Assembly (NCBI RefSeq): GCF_050314555.1
Contig: NZ_JBNPNH010000007.1
Span: 1 to 64,000, forward strand
Direction: 5' to 3'
DNA from: Spyradosoma sp004558035
GTDB taxonomy: Bacteria; Verrucomicrobiota; Verrucomicrobiia; Opitutales; UBA953
Length of the DNA: 64,000 nucleotides
Position 1 is the first letter of the stretch, and the number at the start of each line of letters is the position of its first letter. Below, piece after piece: positions 16,048 through 24,155 of this stretch. A model generated the notes under the pieces. It did no database searches, had not been told where the DNA came from, and worked only from the letters and a program-made list of their open reading frames with translations. The position numbers were made by a program, and so were the translations under genes.

Positions 16048-17817
16048 ATGTCAGACATTCCCGCAACAGCAGAAAACGACGAAATCCGCAAGGCGTTCCC
16101 GCAGAGCCGCCGCGTCTACATCGAAGGCTCGCGCCCGGACATCCGCGTGCCCATGCGCGAAATCGCGCTCTCGCCGACGCGTTCCCGCTCGGGAAAGATT
16201 CTGCGCGAAAACGCGCCCGTGCGCGTGTACGACACCTCCGGTCCGTGGGGCGACGAGGCGTTTCACAAGGACATCCGCAAGGGTCTGCCCGCGCTGCGCA
16301 CGCCGTGGATTCTCGAGCGCGGCGACGTCGAGGCCGTGCCGCCGAGCTACGCCGTTCCCGCGGTGAAGACCGCCTGCCACGTCGAGCAGTTCGACCGCGG
16401 CGACCGCAAGATCTACCGCGCCAAGCCCGGCGCGCGCATCACGCAGATGGACTACGCGCGCCGCGGCATCGTCACGCCGGAGATGGAGTTCGTCGCGATC
16501 CGCGAGAACATGAAGCTGCAGGAAATGCGCGAGGAGGCGGGAACGCCGGAGCGCCGCCGGCTCGACTTCATGCACCCGGGCGAGGCGTTCGGCGCGGCGA
16601 TCCCGCGGGAGATCACGCCGGAGTTCGTGCGCTCGGAAATCGCGCGCGGCCGCGCCATTCTTCCCGCGAACGTCAATCACCCGGAAGCCGAGCCGATGAT
16701 CATCGGGCGGAATTTTCTCGTGAAGATCAACACCAACATCGGCAACTCCGCGATCGCCTCCGGCATCGAGGAGGAAGTCGACAAGATGCGCTGGTCGTGC
16801 CGCTGGGGCGGCGACACGCTGATGGACCTTTCCACCGGGAAGAACATCCACGCCACGCGCGAGTGGATTTTGCGCAACTGTCCCGTTCCCGTCGGCACCG
16901 TGCCGATTTACCAGGCGCTCGAAAAAGTCGGCGGCAAGAGCGACGAGATCACCTGGGACGTCTTCCGCGAGACGCTCATCGAACAGGCCGAACAGGGCGT
17001 GGACTACTTCACGATTCACGCCTGCGTGAAAAAGGATTTCGTGCCGCTCGTCGCCTCGCGCGTCACGGGCATCGTCTCGCGCGGCGGCTCCATCATGGCG
17101 AAGTGGTGCAGACGCCACAACGCGGAGAATTTTCTCTGGGAGCACTGGGACGAAATCTGCGAAATCATGGCGGCGTACGACATCGGCGTCTCCATCGGCG
17201 ACGGGCTGCGCCCGGGCTCCATCGCGGACGCGAACGACGAGGCGCAGTTCGCCGAGCTCAAGGCGCAGGGCGAGCTCACGAAACGCGCTTGGGAGCACGG
17301 CGTGCAGGTGATGAACGAAGGCCCCGGGCACGTTCCCGCGCAGCTCATCCGCGCGAACATGCTCAACCAGCTCGACTGGTGCCACGAGGCGCCGTTCTAC
17401 ACGCTCGGGCCGCTCACGACCGACATCGCGCCCGGCTACGACCACATCACCAGCGCGATCGGCGCGACGCTCATCGGCTGGTACGGCTGCGCGATGCTCT
17501 GCTACGTGACGCCCAAGGAACACCTCGGACTGCCCAACCGCGAGGACGTGCGCGCGGGCGTCGTCGCCTACAAGATCGCGGCGCACGCGGCCGACCTCGC
17601 GAAAGGCCACCCCGCCGCGCAGTACCGCGACAACGCGCTTTCCCGCGCACGCTTCGAGTTCCGCTGGGAAGACCAGTTCGCGCTCTCGCTCGATCCCGAG
17701 CACGCGCGCCGTCTGCACGACGAGGCGCTCCCGCAGGACGCCGCGAAGAAGGCCGCCTTCTGCTCGATGTGCGGTCCGGACTTCTGCTCCATGCGCATTT
17801 CCTCCGAGCTGGAATGA
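16048..17817 (+). CDS. thiC: phosphomethylpyrimidine synthase
   Basis: ThiC is the radical SAM enzyme that turns aminoimidazole ribotide into HMP-P for thiamine synthesis. The 589-aa protein carries the C-terminal cluster motif CSMCGPDFCSM (Cys572, Cys575, Cys580, spacing CX2CX4C) and conserved blocks such as EGPGHVPAQLI, YTLGPLTTDIAPGYDHITSA and GCAMLCYVTPKEHLGLPN. Length and motif order are normal. No other thi gene is in the window, and no TPP riboswitch is visible upstream, where such control would be common. Confidence 0.96.
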   Translation: MSDIPATAENDEIRKAFPQSRRVYIEGSRPDIRVPMREIALSPTRSRSGKILRENAPVRVYDTSGPWGDEAFHKDIRKGLPALRTPWILERGDVEAVPPSYAVPAVKTACHVEQFDRGDRKIYRAKPGARITQMDYARRGIVTPEMEFVAIRENMKLQEMREEAGTPERRRLDFMHPGEAFGAAIPREITPEFVRSEIARGRAILPANVNHPEAEPMIIGRNFLVKINTNIGNSAIASGIEEEVDKMRWSCRWGGDTLMDLSTGKNIHATREWILRNCPVPVGTVPIYQALEKVGGKSDEITWDVFRETLIEQAEQGVDYFTIHACVKKDFVPLVASRVTGIVSRGGSIMAKWCRRHNAENFLWEHWDEICEIMAAYDIGVSIGDGLRPGSIADANDEAQFAELKAQGELTKRAWEHGVQVMNEGPGHVPAQLIRANMLNQLDWCHEAPFYTLGPLTTDIAPGYDHITSAIGATLIGWYGCAMLCYVTPKEHLGLPNREDVRAGVVAYKIAAHAADLAKGHPAAQYRDNALSRARFEFRWEDQFALSLDPEHARRLHDEALPQDAAKKAAFCSMCGPDFCSMRISSELE

Positions 17818-17832
17818 ACGGCACTGCGCGCC

Positions 17833-17853
17833 GTGTAGGGTGTAGTGTGTAAG
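17833..17853. repeat. heptamer tandem repeat (GTGTAGG type)
   Basis: Units GTGTAGG, GTGTAGT and GTGTAAG lie 15 bp after the thiC stop. Read on the other strand they resemble the CCTTACA units at 45837. Confidence 0.55.
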
Positions 17854-17876
17854 GGGCGGCCGCGGCCGCGCTTCCG

Positions 17877-17894
17877 GCGTTCCCGCGGGAACGC
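17877..17894. repeat. 18-bp perfect palindrome made of two iterated words
   Basis: GCGTTCCCGCGGGAACGC is two CGGGAACG words fused head to head, between thiC and valS. A near-identical palindrome occurs inside valS at 20409-20426. No T-tract follows. Confidence 0.75.
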
Positions 17895-17980
17895 GCGGGC
17901 GCCGGTTCGGCGTGAAAAAAGCGCTCGCGGGGAGGCGGGGAAGAGCGTATCGTTTCCGCTTTCATTTTTTTCAAAAAACG

Positions 17981-20692
17981 ATGACGCACGACATTCCGAA
18001 AAATTACGAATCCGCACAGGTCGAAGCCCGCTGGTATCAGAACTGGGTCGAGGGCGGCTGCTTCACCGCCGATCCCGCGCGCGTGAGCGAAGAACGCCCC
18101 GCGTATTCCATCGTCATCCCGCCGCCGAACGTCACCGGCGTGCTGCACATGGGCCACGTGCTCAACAACACGATTCAGGACATTCTCGCGCGCAAGGCGC
18201 GGCTCGACGGCAAGGAGGTGCTCTGGCTGCCGGGAACGGACCACGCGGGCATCGCCACGCAGGTCATGGTCGAAAAGCAGCTCCGCAAGACGGAGGGCAA
18301 GACGCGCCGCGACCTCGGCCGCGAGGCGTTTCTCGAGCGCGTCTGGGCGTGGAAGCGCGAGAAGGGCGGCATCATCATCAATCAGCTCAAGAAGCTCGGC
18401 TGCTCGTGCGACTGGTCGCGGGAACGTTTCACGATGGACGAGAAGTATTCCGCGTGCATTCAGAAGATCTTCGTCGATCTCTACAAAAAGGGCTACATCT
18501 ACCGCGGCAAGCGCATGGTGAACTGGTGCCCGGCGTCGCTCACGGCGCTCTCGGACGAGGAAGTCATCATGGAGCCGCACAAGGGCTTCCTGTATTATTT
18601 CAAAATCGAAATCGCCGAGGAGCCGGGAACGTTCCTCACGATCGCGACGACGCGCCCCGAGACGATTCCGGGCGACTCCGCGATCGCCGTCAACCCGAAG
18701 GACGAACGCTACGCGAAATACATCGGCAAGCACGCGATCCGGCCGCTCCCGCTCGAAAATCAGGAGCCGATCCCGATCGTCGGCGACGAGTCCGTCGAGT
18801 TCGAGTTCGGCACCGGCGTGCTCAAGGTCACGCCCGCGCACGACAAGACGGACTTTGAAATCGGGAAACGCCACGGGCTGAAGGTGACGGACATCATGAA
18901 CCCCGACGGCACGATGAACGCGCTCGCGGGCGCGGATCTCGCGGGCATGGAGCGCTTCGCCGCGCGCGACAAGTCCGTCGAGCTGCTGCGCGGGCTCGGT
19001 CTGCTCGTCAAGGAAGAACCTTACGAAAACAAGGTCGGCATCAGCGAGCGCGCGAAGGTGCCGATCGAGCCGCGCCTTTCCGAGCAGTGGTTCCTGCGCT
19101 ATCCGAGCGTTCCCGCCGCGCGCGCGTGCGTCGCGACCGGCGCGATGAAGTTCCACCCCGAGCGCTGGAGCAAGGTTTACGAACACTGGATGGGCAACCT
19201 GCAGGACTGGTGCATTTCCCGCCAGCTCTGGTGGGGACACCGCATTCCCGTGTGGTATTCCAAGAGCGATCCCGCGAAGATTCACTGCGACGTCGTGCCG
19301 CCCGCCGATCCGGAAAACTGGACGCAGGACCCAGACGTGCTCGACACCTGGTTTTCCTCCTGGCTGTGGCCCTTCGCGACGATGGGCTGGGACATGGACG
19401 CGCCCGAGGACGAAATGCCCGAGCTGCTCAGGAAATTCTACCCGACGAGCGACCTCGTCACCGGCCCGGACATCATCTTCTTCTGGGTCGCGCGCATGAT
19501 CATGGCGGGCTTCGAATGGCGCGGCGAAATGCCGTTCCGCAACGTCTATTTCACCGGAATCGTGCGCGACAAGCTCGGGCGCAAAATGTCCAAGACGCTC
19601 GGCAATTCGCCCGACCCGCTCGACCTCATCGCGCGCTACGGCGCGGACGCGCTCCGCTTCGGCACGATGCGCTCGGCGCCGCTCGGCCAGGACGTGCTCT
19701 TCGACGAAAAGAACGTCGAGCTCGGACGCAATTTCTGCAACAAGCTCTGGAACGCGTCGCGCTTCCGCCAGATGAGCGGCCCGATGCTCGACAACTCCTC
19801 GCTCGAGGCGATCGTCGCGCGCGTCGATCCCGCGCTCTGCGACGCGGACGACCACGCGATTCTCGACGGGCTCGTGCGTCTCGTGCGCGGCTGCGCGGAC
19901 GCGCTCGCGAACTACGAGTTCAACGCCTACACGCAGGCGCTCTACGCGTTCTTCTGGAACGACTTCTGCGACTGGTACGTGGAGGTGGCGAAGACGCGCC
20001 TCGCCGACGACGCGCTGCGCGGGAACGTGCTCGCGATTCAGGATCTGTGCCTGCGCCAGTTCCTGCTCTGCCTCGCGCCGCTCACGCCCTTCATCGCCGA
20101 AGAGCTGTATCACCTGCTCGGATACATTCCCGAGGGCGAGTTCCTGCAGTCGCAGCGGCTCGTCTCCGCGGACGAGCTCGCGGGCGCGCTCGCGAAGCGC
20201 GGGCTGACGATCGACGCGAACGCGGTGAACGACATCGCGCAGATCCGCGAGTTCGTCACGCAGGCGCGCGCGCTCAAGTCGCACAACAACGCGGGAACGA
20301 AGAAGGACTGCCTCTTCCGCCTCGCGCTGAAGGACGCGGCGGCGGGCGCGCTGCTCGAACGCAACGCGGCGAAGCTGAAGACGCTCGTCGGCGCGCGCGA
20401 GATCGAGACCGTTCCCGCGGGAACGGCGGCGGACGGTCCCTCGGCGGTCACGCCGCTGGGCACGCTCTCGCTCGACGTGACGGGGCTGATCGACGTCGTC
20501 GCCGAACGCAGGCGCCTGACGAAGGAGCTGGAAAAGCTCGAAAAGGCGGTCGCGGCGGGAACGGCGAAGATCAACAATCCGGCGTTCGCCTCGAAGGCGC
20601 CCGCGCACATCCTCGAAGGCGCGAAGAAGCAGCTCGCGGAAACGCTCGCCAAGCGCGACGAAACCGCCAAGCTCCTCGCCGCCCTCGGCTGA
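17981..20692 (+). CDS. valS: valyl-tRNA synthetase
   Basis: This class I synthetase charges tRNA-Val. From ATG 17981 it is 903 aa. It shows PPPNVTGVLHMGH (HIGH motif as HMGH, 56-59), the editing-domain segment ATTRPETIPGDSA, DWCISRQLWWGHRIPVWY, and KMSKT at 535-539. A C-terminal coiled-coil arm (about 840-903, VVAERRRLTKELEKLEKAVA) contacts the tRNA elbow. The open frame upstream of 17981 shows no synthetase similarity, so the later ATG is used. No T-box leader is seen. Confidence 0.96.
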   Translation: MTHDIPKNYESAQVEARWYQNWVEGGCFTADPARVSEERPAYSIVIPPPNVTGVLHMGHVLNNTIQDILARKARLDGKEVLWLPGTDHAGIATQVMVEKQLRKTEGKTRRDLGREAFLERVWAWKREKGGIIINQLKKLGCSCDWSRERFTMDEKYSACIQKIFVDLYKKGYIYRGKRMVNWCPASLTALSDEEVIMEPHKGFLYYFKIEIAEEPGTFLTIATTRPETIPGDSAIAVNPKDERYAKYIGKHAIRPLPLENQEPIPIVGDESVEFEFGTGVLKVTPAHDKTDFEIGKRHGLKVTDIMNPDGTMNALAGADLAGMERFAARDKSVELLRGLGLLVKEEPYENKVGISERAKVPIEPRLSEQWFLRYPSVPAARACVATGAMKFHPERWSKVYEHWMGNLQDWCISRQLWWGHRIPVWYSKSDPAKIHCDVVPPADPENWTQDPDVLDTWFSSWLWPFATMGWDMDAPEDEMPELLRKFYPTSDLVTGPDIIFFWVARMIMAGFEWRGEMPFRNVYFTGIVRDKLGRKMSKTLGNSPDPLDLIARYGADALRFGTMRSAPLGQDVLFDEKNVELGRNFCNKLWNASRFRQMSGPMLDNSSLEAIVARVDPALCDADDHAILDGLVRLVRGCADALANYEFNAYTQALYAFFWNDFCDWYVEVAKTRLADDALRGNVLAIQDLCLRQFLLCLAPLTPFIAEELYHLLGYIPEGEFLQSQRLVSADELAGALAKRGLTIDANAVNDIAQIREFVTQARALKSHNNAGTKKDCLFRLALKDAAAGALLERNAAKLKTLVGAREIETVPAGTAADGPSAVTPLGTLSLDVTGLIDVVAERRRLTKELEKLEKAVAAGTAKINNPAFASKAPAHILEGAKKQLAETLAKRDETAKLLAALG
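20409..20426. repeat. 18-bp palindrome of the iterated word inside valS
   Basis: CCGTTCCCGCGGGAACGG lies in the coding sequence and translates as part of TVPAGTA, in the linker before the C-terminal coiled coil, a tolerant site. Confidence 0.75.
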
Positions 20693-20724
20693 GGCGCCGC
20701 GCGCTTCCGATTGCCGATTCACGG

Positions 20725-20749
20725 GAGGGCGACCGTCTCGGTTGCCCTC
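20725..20749. repeat. REP hairpin upstream of the RAYT gene
   Basis: GAGGGCGACCG, TCT, CGGTTGCCCTC forms an 11-bp imperfect stem 20 bp before the transposase start. It is the upstream partner of the REP at 21391-21418, in the same orientation. Confidence 0.75.
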
Positions 20750-20769
20750 CTTAAAATTTTCTTCCCGCG

Positions 20770-21399
20770 ATGCGTCTCTGCAGATACGCCGTTTATCTCG
20801 CCTCGAATCCGGATTGCCCGGACGCGCCCGACGCGTTCTACAATCCGGCGACGGATACGGACAAGGCGCGCCGCCATCTGCCGCATTGGGAACAGTCCGA
20901 AAAATTTTTCTTCGTCACGTTTCGTCTTGCGGATTCTCTGCCGCAGGAGGTCCTGCGCCGATTGAAGGAGGAGCGCGCGGCTTGGCGGGCTCTTCATCCG
21001 GAGCCGTGGGACGAAGCGACCGAAGCGGAGTATTACGAGAAATTTCACGTCCGCGTCGAGAAATTTTTGGACGAGGGACACGGCTCCTGCGTCCTGCGGG
21101 AGGAACGGATCTGCAGAATCGTTCACGACGCGTTGCGGCATTTCGACGGAATCCGCTACCGTCTGGCGTGTTTCGCGATTATGCCGAATCACGTGCATGT
21201 GCTCCTGAAGACTCTCGGCGGACACGAACTGAGCGACGTTCTGTTCGTGTGGAAAAGTTTTACGGCGCACGCGATGAACAGAGCTCTCGGCGGGCGCGGG
21301 CAAATTTGGCAGCACGAGTCGTGGGACCGCATGATCCGCTCCCGCGCGCATTTCGACCGCGTCGTCCGATACATCCTCGACAATCCCAAAGGAGGGTAA
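20770..21399 (+). CDS. REP-associated tyrosine transposase (RAYT, Y1 HUH nuclease)
   Basis: The 209-aa protein belongs to the IS200-like TnpA/RAYT family of single-strand HUH endonucleases that process REP hairpins. FFVTFRL (47-53) opens the domain; MPNHVHVLL places the metal-binding His pair at 141 and 143; Tyr201 in VVRYILDNPKG is the likely nucleophile; QIWQHESWDRMIR (178-190) is typical of RAYTs. REP hairpins flank the gene, and the downstream one forms its stop codon. RAYTs are usually single-copy and domesticated, unlike IS200 elements. Confidence 0.88.
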   Translation: MRLCRYAVYLASNPDCPDAPDAFYNPATDTDKARRHLPHWEQSEKFFFVTFRLADSLPQEVLRRLKEERAAWRALHPEPWDEATEAEYYEKFHVRVEKFLDEGHGSCVLREERICRIVHDALRHFDGIRYRLACFAIMPNHVHVLLKTLGGHELSDVLFVWKSFTAHAMNRALGGRGQIWQHESWDRMIRSRAHFDRVVRYILDNPKGG

Positions 21400-21418
21400 T
21401 CGTCCCGATTGCCCCTCC
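21391..21418. repeat. REP hairpin overlapping the RAYT stop codon
   Basis: GGAGGGTAATCG, TCC, CGATTGCCCCTCC. The TAA stop (21397-21399) is part of the left arm, tying the repeat to the gene end. About 170 bp of noncoding sequence follows before gltS. Confidence 0.75.
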
Positions 21419-21592
21419 GTGAGCGTCGAATTCTCTCTCCGTCGCTCGGTTTTCGCCTCTTCGGACAATCGGGGACGCGCCTCTTCCGTGACGTTCCCGC
21501 GCCCTTTGCGCTTGCGCCCGCGGGCGCGGCGGCGGAAACTTGAAGGCTTCCACGGCGAACAACATCATTCACGACAACGTAATTAAAATCAC

Positions 21593-22957
21593 ATGACGGC
21601 GGTGACATCGTTCTGCGGGCTGTGCCTGCTTCTGATAATCGGCAAATTTCTGCGGATGCGCTTTTCGCTTTTTCAGCGGCTGTATCTGCCCTCGTCGGTC
21701 ATCGCCGGCGTCGTGGGGCTGTGCGTCGTGTTCTTCGGCGGCGAGCGCGTTCCCGCGGGCTGGTACGCGGGCTGGAGCGGCATTCCTTCGTTCCTGATCA
21801 ACATCGTGTTCGCGGCGCTTTTTCTCGGCGTCTCCACGCCGGGGCTCAAAAAGATCTGGCGCGTCTCCGCCCCGCAGCTCTGTTACGGGCAGATTGTCGC
21901 GTGGGGGCAATACGCGGTCGGCGCGCTCGTGGTGATGCTGATTCTGAACCCGCTGTTCGACGTCGGGCCCGCGTTCGCGGCGCTGATCGAAGTCGGCTTC
22001 GAGGGCGGGCACGGCACCGTCGCGGGGCTTTCGGACACGTTCGCGGAGCTCGGCTGGGCGCAGGGCAAGGACCTCGGCTTCACCGTGGCGACCGTCGGCA
22101 TGATCGCGGGCGTCGTGCTCGGCATGTGGCTCATCAATCTCGGCGTGCGCTTCGGTTGGGTGAAGAACATCCGCTCGTTTTCCGAGCAGACGGAGAGCGA
22201 GCGCCGCGGCGTCTATCCGAAGGACGAATCGCCCTCCGCGGGCAGGCAGACCGTGTGCGCGGACTCGATCGACTCGCTCGCGCTGCACGTCGCGATCGTC
22301 GGGATCGCCGTGCTCGTCGGCTACGGGATCAAGGAATTTCTCGGGCTGCTCGACGGCTTCGCGCCCGAGGCGGTGCGCGACCTGAAGGTGCTGAAGAGCT
22401 TTCCGCTGTTCCCGCTGTGCATGATCGGCGGGCTCGTCGTGCAGAACGCGCTGCGGTTTTTCCGGCTGGATCACCTGGTCGACCACGGGCTGATGCAGCG
22501 GCTCGCGGGAACGGCGCTGGACTTTCTGGTGGTCGCCGCGGTGGCGTCGATCCGCATCGAGTTCGTCGCGGAAAACTGGGCGCCGCTCGCGATCATCTGT
22601 CTCGCGGGCGTCGCGTGGAACGTGAGCGGCGTGCTTTTCCTGGCGCCGCGCCTTTTCAGGAACGCGTGGTTCGAGCGCGCGATCGCCGAGTACGGACAGT
22701 CCTCCGGCGTCACGGCGACGGGGCTGCTCCTGCTGCGCACCGTCGATCCGGAGACGAAGACCGTCGCCGCCGAGGCGTTCGGCTACAAGCAGCTGCTGCA
22801 CGAGCCGATCATGGGCGGCGGCATCTGGACTTCGCTCGCCGTGCCGCTGCTGCTGACGCAGGGCTTCCCCGTCGTCGTGACGGTGAGCGTCTGCATGATC
22901 GTGCTCTGGCTGCTCTTCTGGCGCTTCGTCCTGCACCCCTCGAAGAAATACATCTGA
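21593..22957 (+). CDS. gltS: sodium/glutamate symporter
   Basis: This 454-aa inner-membrane carrier has about ten hydrophobic segments. The N-terminal half holds FQRLYLPSSVIAGVVGL and the strongly conserved EVGFEGGHGTVAGLSDTF (about 131-148), a hallmark of GltS; the C-terminal repeat holds a related pore loop, IAEYGQSSGVTATGLLLLRT. Import of glutamate with Na+ is the family function. A loop at about 200-225 (QTESERRGVYPKDESPSAGR) is cytoplasmic-looking. The AmgK-like kinase gene starts 15 bp downstream, so the two may be cotranscribed. Confidence 0.88.
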   Translation: MTAVTSFCGLCLLLIIGKFLRMRFSLFQRLYLPSSVIAGVVGLCVVFFGGERVPAGWYAGWSGIPSFLINIVFAALFLGVSTPGLKKIWRVSAPQLCYGQIVAWGQYAVGALVVMLILNPLFDVGPAFAALIEVGFEGGHGTVAGLSDTFAELGWAQGKDLGFTVATVGMIAGVVLGMWLINLGVRFGWVKNIRSFSEQTESERRGVYPKDESPSAGRQTVCADSIDSLALHVAIVGIAVLVGYGIKEFLGLLDGFAPEAVRDLKVLKSFPLFPLCMIGGLVVQNALRFFRLDHLVDHGLMQRLAGTALDFLVVAAVASIRIEFVAENWAPLAIICLAGVAWNVSGVLFLAPRLFRNAWFERAIAEYGQSSGVTATGLLLLRTVDPETKTVAAEAFGYKQLLHEPIMGGGIWTSLAVPLLLTQGFPVVVTVSVCMIVLWLLFWRFVLHPSKKYI

Positions 22958-22972
22958 CGAAAGGCGTGCGCC

Positions 22973-23998
22973 ATGCCTGAAAAAGCGAAGGAATTTCTGG
23001 ATACGATCCTGCCCGCGGGAATCGCCGCGGAGCTCGTTCTCGCCGACGGGAACGCCGAAATCGAAAAAGGCGGCGGCACGCGGCGCTTCTTCCGCGCGCG
23101 CTTCCGCGGCGAGCCCGCCGTCGTCTGCGTGTACGACGACTCCAAGGCGGAAAACGCGCTCTACGCCGGAATCGCCGGCTTCCTCGCGCGCGTCGGCGTT
23201 CCCGCGCCGAAGATTTTTCTGCACGACGCGGCGGCGCGCGTGCTCGTCATGGAAGACCTCGGCGACGTCGATCTGTGGACGCTCCGCCGCGGGAACGATC
23301 CCGCCTGGCGCGACGCCTACCGCTCGGCGCTCGCGGGTGCGGTGCGGCTCCACCGCGAAGGGCTCGCCGGGCTCGGCGAAACCCCGATCATGCGCGACGG
23401 CTTCGACGCCGCCTACTACAAGTGGGAGCGCGACTACTTCCTGACCAACGCCGCCAAGGAGGCGCACCGGCTCTGCATCACCGGCATGGCGCGCGTCGAG
23501 CTCGAGCACGAGCTCGCGGGGCTCGCCGCGCGCCTGCTCGCGCTCCCGCCGCAGCTCGTCCACCGCGATTTCCAGTCGCAGAACGTCCTCTGGCGCGACG
23601 GCCGCGCGCGCTTCATCGACTTTCAGGGCATGCGCGTCGGCACCGGCTGGTACGACGCCGCGTCGCTGATCTTTGACCCCTACGTCGATTTCTCCGACGC
23701 CGAACGCGACGCGCTCTTCGACGACTACTGCAGCTTCGTCGGCGTCCCCGAAGCGGAAAGACCCGAAGCGAAAAAGACGTTCTTCTGCGCCGCCGCGCAG
23801 CGCCTCATGCAGGCCTGCGGCGCGTATTTCTTCCTGTCGATGAAGATGGGCAAGCCGCGTTACCGCGCGTTCGCTCTCCCTGCGCTGGACCGCCTGAAGC
23901 GCGTCGCCGAAGCCGCGGGAACGCTCCCGAACCTGGCGATGCTTGCGACGGAGCTCCGCTCCCGCGAACGCCGCCGCGCCGCCCTCGGCCTCGCCTGA
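22973..23998 (+). CDS. amgK: aminoglycoside-phosphotransferase-fold sugar kinase, AmgK-like
   Basis: The 341-aa protein has the APH kinase fold: an N-terminal lobe with TRRFFRARF and a VVCVYDDSKAEN segment, the hinge VLVMEDLGDVDLW (90-102), the catalytic loop LVHRDFQSQN with Asp199, and the metal-binding FIDFQGMR with Asp216. This pattern fits AmgK, the anomeric MurNAc/GlcNAc kinase of peptidoglycan recycling. The MurU-like nucleotidyltransferase at 1099 would supply the next step. The specific substrate is inferred from family style and that co-occurrence; other APH-family sugar kinases remain possible. Confidence 0.65.
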   Translation: MPEKAKEFLDTILPAGIAAELVLADGNAEIEKGGGTRRFFRARFRGEPAVVCVYDDSKAENALYAGIAGFLARVGVPAPKIFLHDAAARVLVMEDLGDVDLWTLRRGNDPAWRDAYRSALAGAVRLHREGLAGLGETPIMRDGFDAAYYKWERDYFLTNAAKEAHRLCITGMARVELEHELAGLAARLLALPPQLVHRDFQSQNVLWRDGRARFIDFQGMRVGTGWYDAASLIFDPYVDFSDAERDALFDDYCSFVGVPEAERPEAKKTFFCAAAQRLMQACGAYFFLSMKMGKPRYRAFALPALDRLKRVAEAAGTLPNLAMLATELRSRERRRAALGLA

Positions 23999-24110
23999 AA
24001 ACCGCCCGCGCCGCGACCGTCGCCGCCGCGCGATAAAATATGCTCTCGGGAACGCGTTCGCCGCATGGACGAAACGGGAAAAGTTTTCGTCCTAAAGAAA
24101 AATTCGCGTC

Positions 24111-24141
24111 TTGATGTTTGACATACGGGGGGGGGTATTAC
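24111..24141 (+). promoter_or_regulatory. candidate promoter with a G9 tract in the spacer
   Basis: TTGATG (24111-24116) and TTGACA (24118-24123) are two possible -35 boxes. A run of nine G (24127-24135) leads into TATTAC (24136-24141), a possible -10. The spacers are 19 bp or 12 bp respectively, both non-optimal, so gain or loss of G would alter strength. The start codon is at 24156. Confidence 0.45.
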
Positions 24142-24155
24142 TGTTCCTTCCACTT

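Noticed and set aside
17471..20722. 1083-codon open frame on the minus strand opposite valS
   Set aside because: Arg/Ala/Val/Glu-rich shadow of a high-GC gene; no domain sense, while valS on the plus strand has all synthetase motifs.
20725..21418. A full IS200/IS605 insertion sequence
   Set aside because: No tnpB or omega RNA-like region and no duplicated target; single RAYT with REP hairpins fits better.
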